Made by a program: the position numbers and the translations under genes. Shown here piece after piece: positions 62,884 through 64,000 of a stretch of 64,000 bases of DNA (position 1 is the first letter of the stretch; each line of letters starts with the position of its first letter). Origin of the DNA: Ophryocystis elektroscirrha (Eukaryota > Apicomplexa > Conoidasida > Neogregarinorida > Ophryocystidae). The notes under the pieces are model-generated. The model was not told the origin of the DNA and ran no database searches. It saw only the letters and a program-made list of their open reading frames with translations. The DNA lies in assembly GCA_030141585.1 (NCBI GenBank), contig JAQIFP010000042.1:1-64000 (forward strand), read 5' to 3'.

Positions 62884-63269
62884 TTAGTAAAGATTTATAT
62901 ATAATTAATTATTATTGTTGATAATAATTAGTATAAATAACTTCTTATAATATTACATAATATATGTATGCGTGATATACTTACTTTAAATATCAAATAA
63001 GAGACCTTAACGAGTTTTTTCACTAATTTCAAGCTGAAAAAAATTAAGAGCCCTTACAGAGTTCAAGATTAAAACAAGATAACTTTTGTCGTGACCAAAA
63101 ATTGCATACCATCTATATATATATATATATATATATACTATTATAAAATATGCTATGTTATACAATACATAATAAAGTATCTAGTAAATACTAAAATGAT
63201 TACACATATAAACTTGAGCCGTTTATTTGCAATAACTGATCTTAATGAATTGATTTGTTTATTTCTCAT
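61686..63269. other. Long AT-rich intergenic region upstream of the PHD gene
   Basis: About 1.6 kb lies between the PHD-protein start codon and the 3' end of the next minus-strand gene. It should contain the PHD gene promoter and 5' UTR and the terminator of the right-edge gene. It holds A/T homopolymers and TA microsatellites (about 62775-62800, 62850-62880, 63112-63137). A 75-codon plus-strand ORF at 61929-62156 starts with ATG and encodes a hydrophobic Tyr/Cys/Phe-rich peptide; I could not link it to any exon and do not call it a gene. Confidence 0.55.
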
Positions 63270-64000
63270 CTAAACAAAGGATACATTTAACTTATATGCC
63301 TTTACCAAATCTAAAATGCTTTTTAAGTCTGGAACTTTATTATAAGCTTCCCATACAACCCAACTTATAGGCGAAGGACTTTGATTGCTGTCAGCCCAAT
63401 TTTTTCCATAGCGTGAAATCATTTCAGACTCAATAATATTAAATAATTCACAGGCTAATAATTGGAGGACTTTTACAGTAATTTGGACAACGTTGTGCTC
63501 TGAAACTGTCATGAACCCATCAAACTTCCAATAATTAGTCTGCAAGTGTATTTTACAAAGTATGGAATTTACTTTATTCGAAAATGTCGGAGAAATGTTA
63601 ATTTTTGCAGTCAAAGAACTAAGATCACGTGAAGCTTTGATCCAACTTATTGTACTTGTTCTAAACAAAACATTTTTTAAGCTGGACATGTGAATAAAAT
63701 TACACGTAAATCTACCACTAATAAATAAAAGAAAAAACGCACAGTCACATATTTGCATTACGTGTTCAGAATTATTGGTTCATAGAAAGCCCATGTTTTG
63801 ATAAAGACTTCTTCCCCTAATTGCCACTTCAATTGTAAAGGAGACTTCAAATAAATATTTGACTTATAATTCCAGCAATAAACTAATATTTACGGTATAC
63901 AAAAATTATCGTACTTATAAAACATTGTATATACTTCAAAGTTAAACTATTACAGAAGTAACGCTTAACGTTATGTATTTCGTAATTTTCCAGGCCTTCA
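63270..64000 (-). CDS. 3' end of an unrecognised multi-exon gene
   Basis: Three minus-strand exons join in frame: beyond the edge to 63915, then 63882-63762, then 63717-63270 with stop TAG. The introns are 32 nt (63914-63883) and 44 nt (63761-63718), both GT-AG. The visible 218 C-terminal residues contain KWQLGEEVFIKTWAFYEP and NYWKFDGFMTVSEHNVVQIT and look like a folded, mixed alpha/beta region rather than low complexity. I do not recognise the family. The start codon lies outside the window. Confidence 0.7.

Noticed and set aside
1..64000. tRNA, rRNA, snRNA or transposable elements
   Set aside because: I looked for cloverleaf-like GC-richer islands, conserved rRNA stretches and transposase or reverse transcriptase motifs and saw none. 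Small RNAs in AT-rich DNA could be missed by eye; tRNAscan-SE and Infernal would decide.

Overview
This is a window of AT-rich eukaryotic nuclear DNA (my impression is roughly three quarters A+T) from a protist that uses the standard stop codons. The best lineage clue is the DDX6-type helicase, whose core and C-terminal ending look like the apicomplexan DOZI proteins. Together with the asparagine/lysine-rich low-complexity proteins and the AT-rich intergenic DNA, this suggests an alveolate, most likely an apicomplexan or a close relative. The lineage call is inference. A striking property is a two-class intron population: about half of the introns I resolved by reading frame and GT..AG sites are only 29-44 nt, and the rest are about 70-730 nt. 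Many genes are therefore invisible as long ORFs and had to be joined by hand.

Layout: 1-1454 (-) is the 5' part of a Lys/Ser-rich protein with a perfect 8-residue tandem repeat running off the left edge. 2101-3624 (-) is an intronless DDX6/DOZI RNA helicase. 4340-9368 (-) is an unrecognised 889-residue protein in seven exons. 10217-14418 (+) is an ABCG-type half transporter with a strongly degenerate nucleotide-binding domain. 14500-16427 (-) is a JMJD5/KDM8-like JmjC hydroxylase in ten small exons. 16520-16978 (-) is NHP2 of the H/ACA snoRNP. 17498-35072 (+) is a 17.6 kb VPS13 lipid-transfer protein gene. 35293-41014 (+) is an M16 metalloprotease in 18 exons. 41126-42307 (-) is N-acetylglucosamine-6-phosphate deacetylase. 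43148-48615 (+) is an unrecognised 1280-residue Lys/Pro/Ser-rich protein containing a sequence gap and a false duplication. 48765-61685 (-) is a 3293-residue multi-PHD-finger, AT-hook chromatin protein in 14 exons. 63270-64000 (-) is the 3' end of an unrecognised gene.

The genes are functionally unrelated, as usual for a eukaryotic chromosome: RNA metabolism (DDX6, NHP2), chromatin or protein modification (PHD protein, JMJD5), membrane lipid transport (VPS13, ABCG), proteolysis (M16) and amino-sugar catabolism (NagA). Head-to-head pairs with shared upstream regions are 4340-9368/ABCG, NHP2/VPS13 and NagA/43148-48615. Tail-to-tail pairs lie as close as 81-149 bp. I saw no tRNA, rRNA, transposon or CRISPR array.

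The most unusual observations are the ultra-short introns (down to 29 nt), a probable GC-AG intron in the protease, the catalytically degenerate ABCG NBD with a roughly 400-residue insertion after its first membrane segment, a PHD finger split by about 215 residues, and three large proteins with no family I can name. Exon coordinates were derived by hand from frame continuity and splice sites; in every gene where I resolved all exons, the summed length is a multiple of three. For VPS13 only about the first third of the exons was placed exactly.
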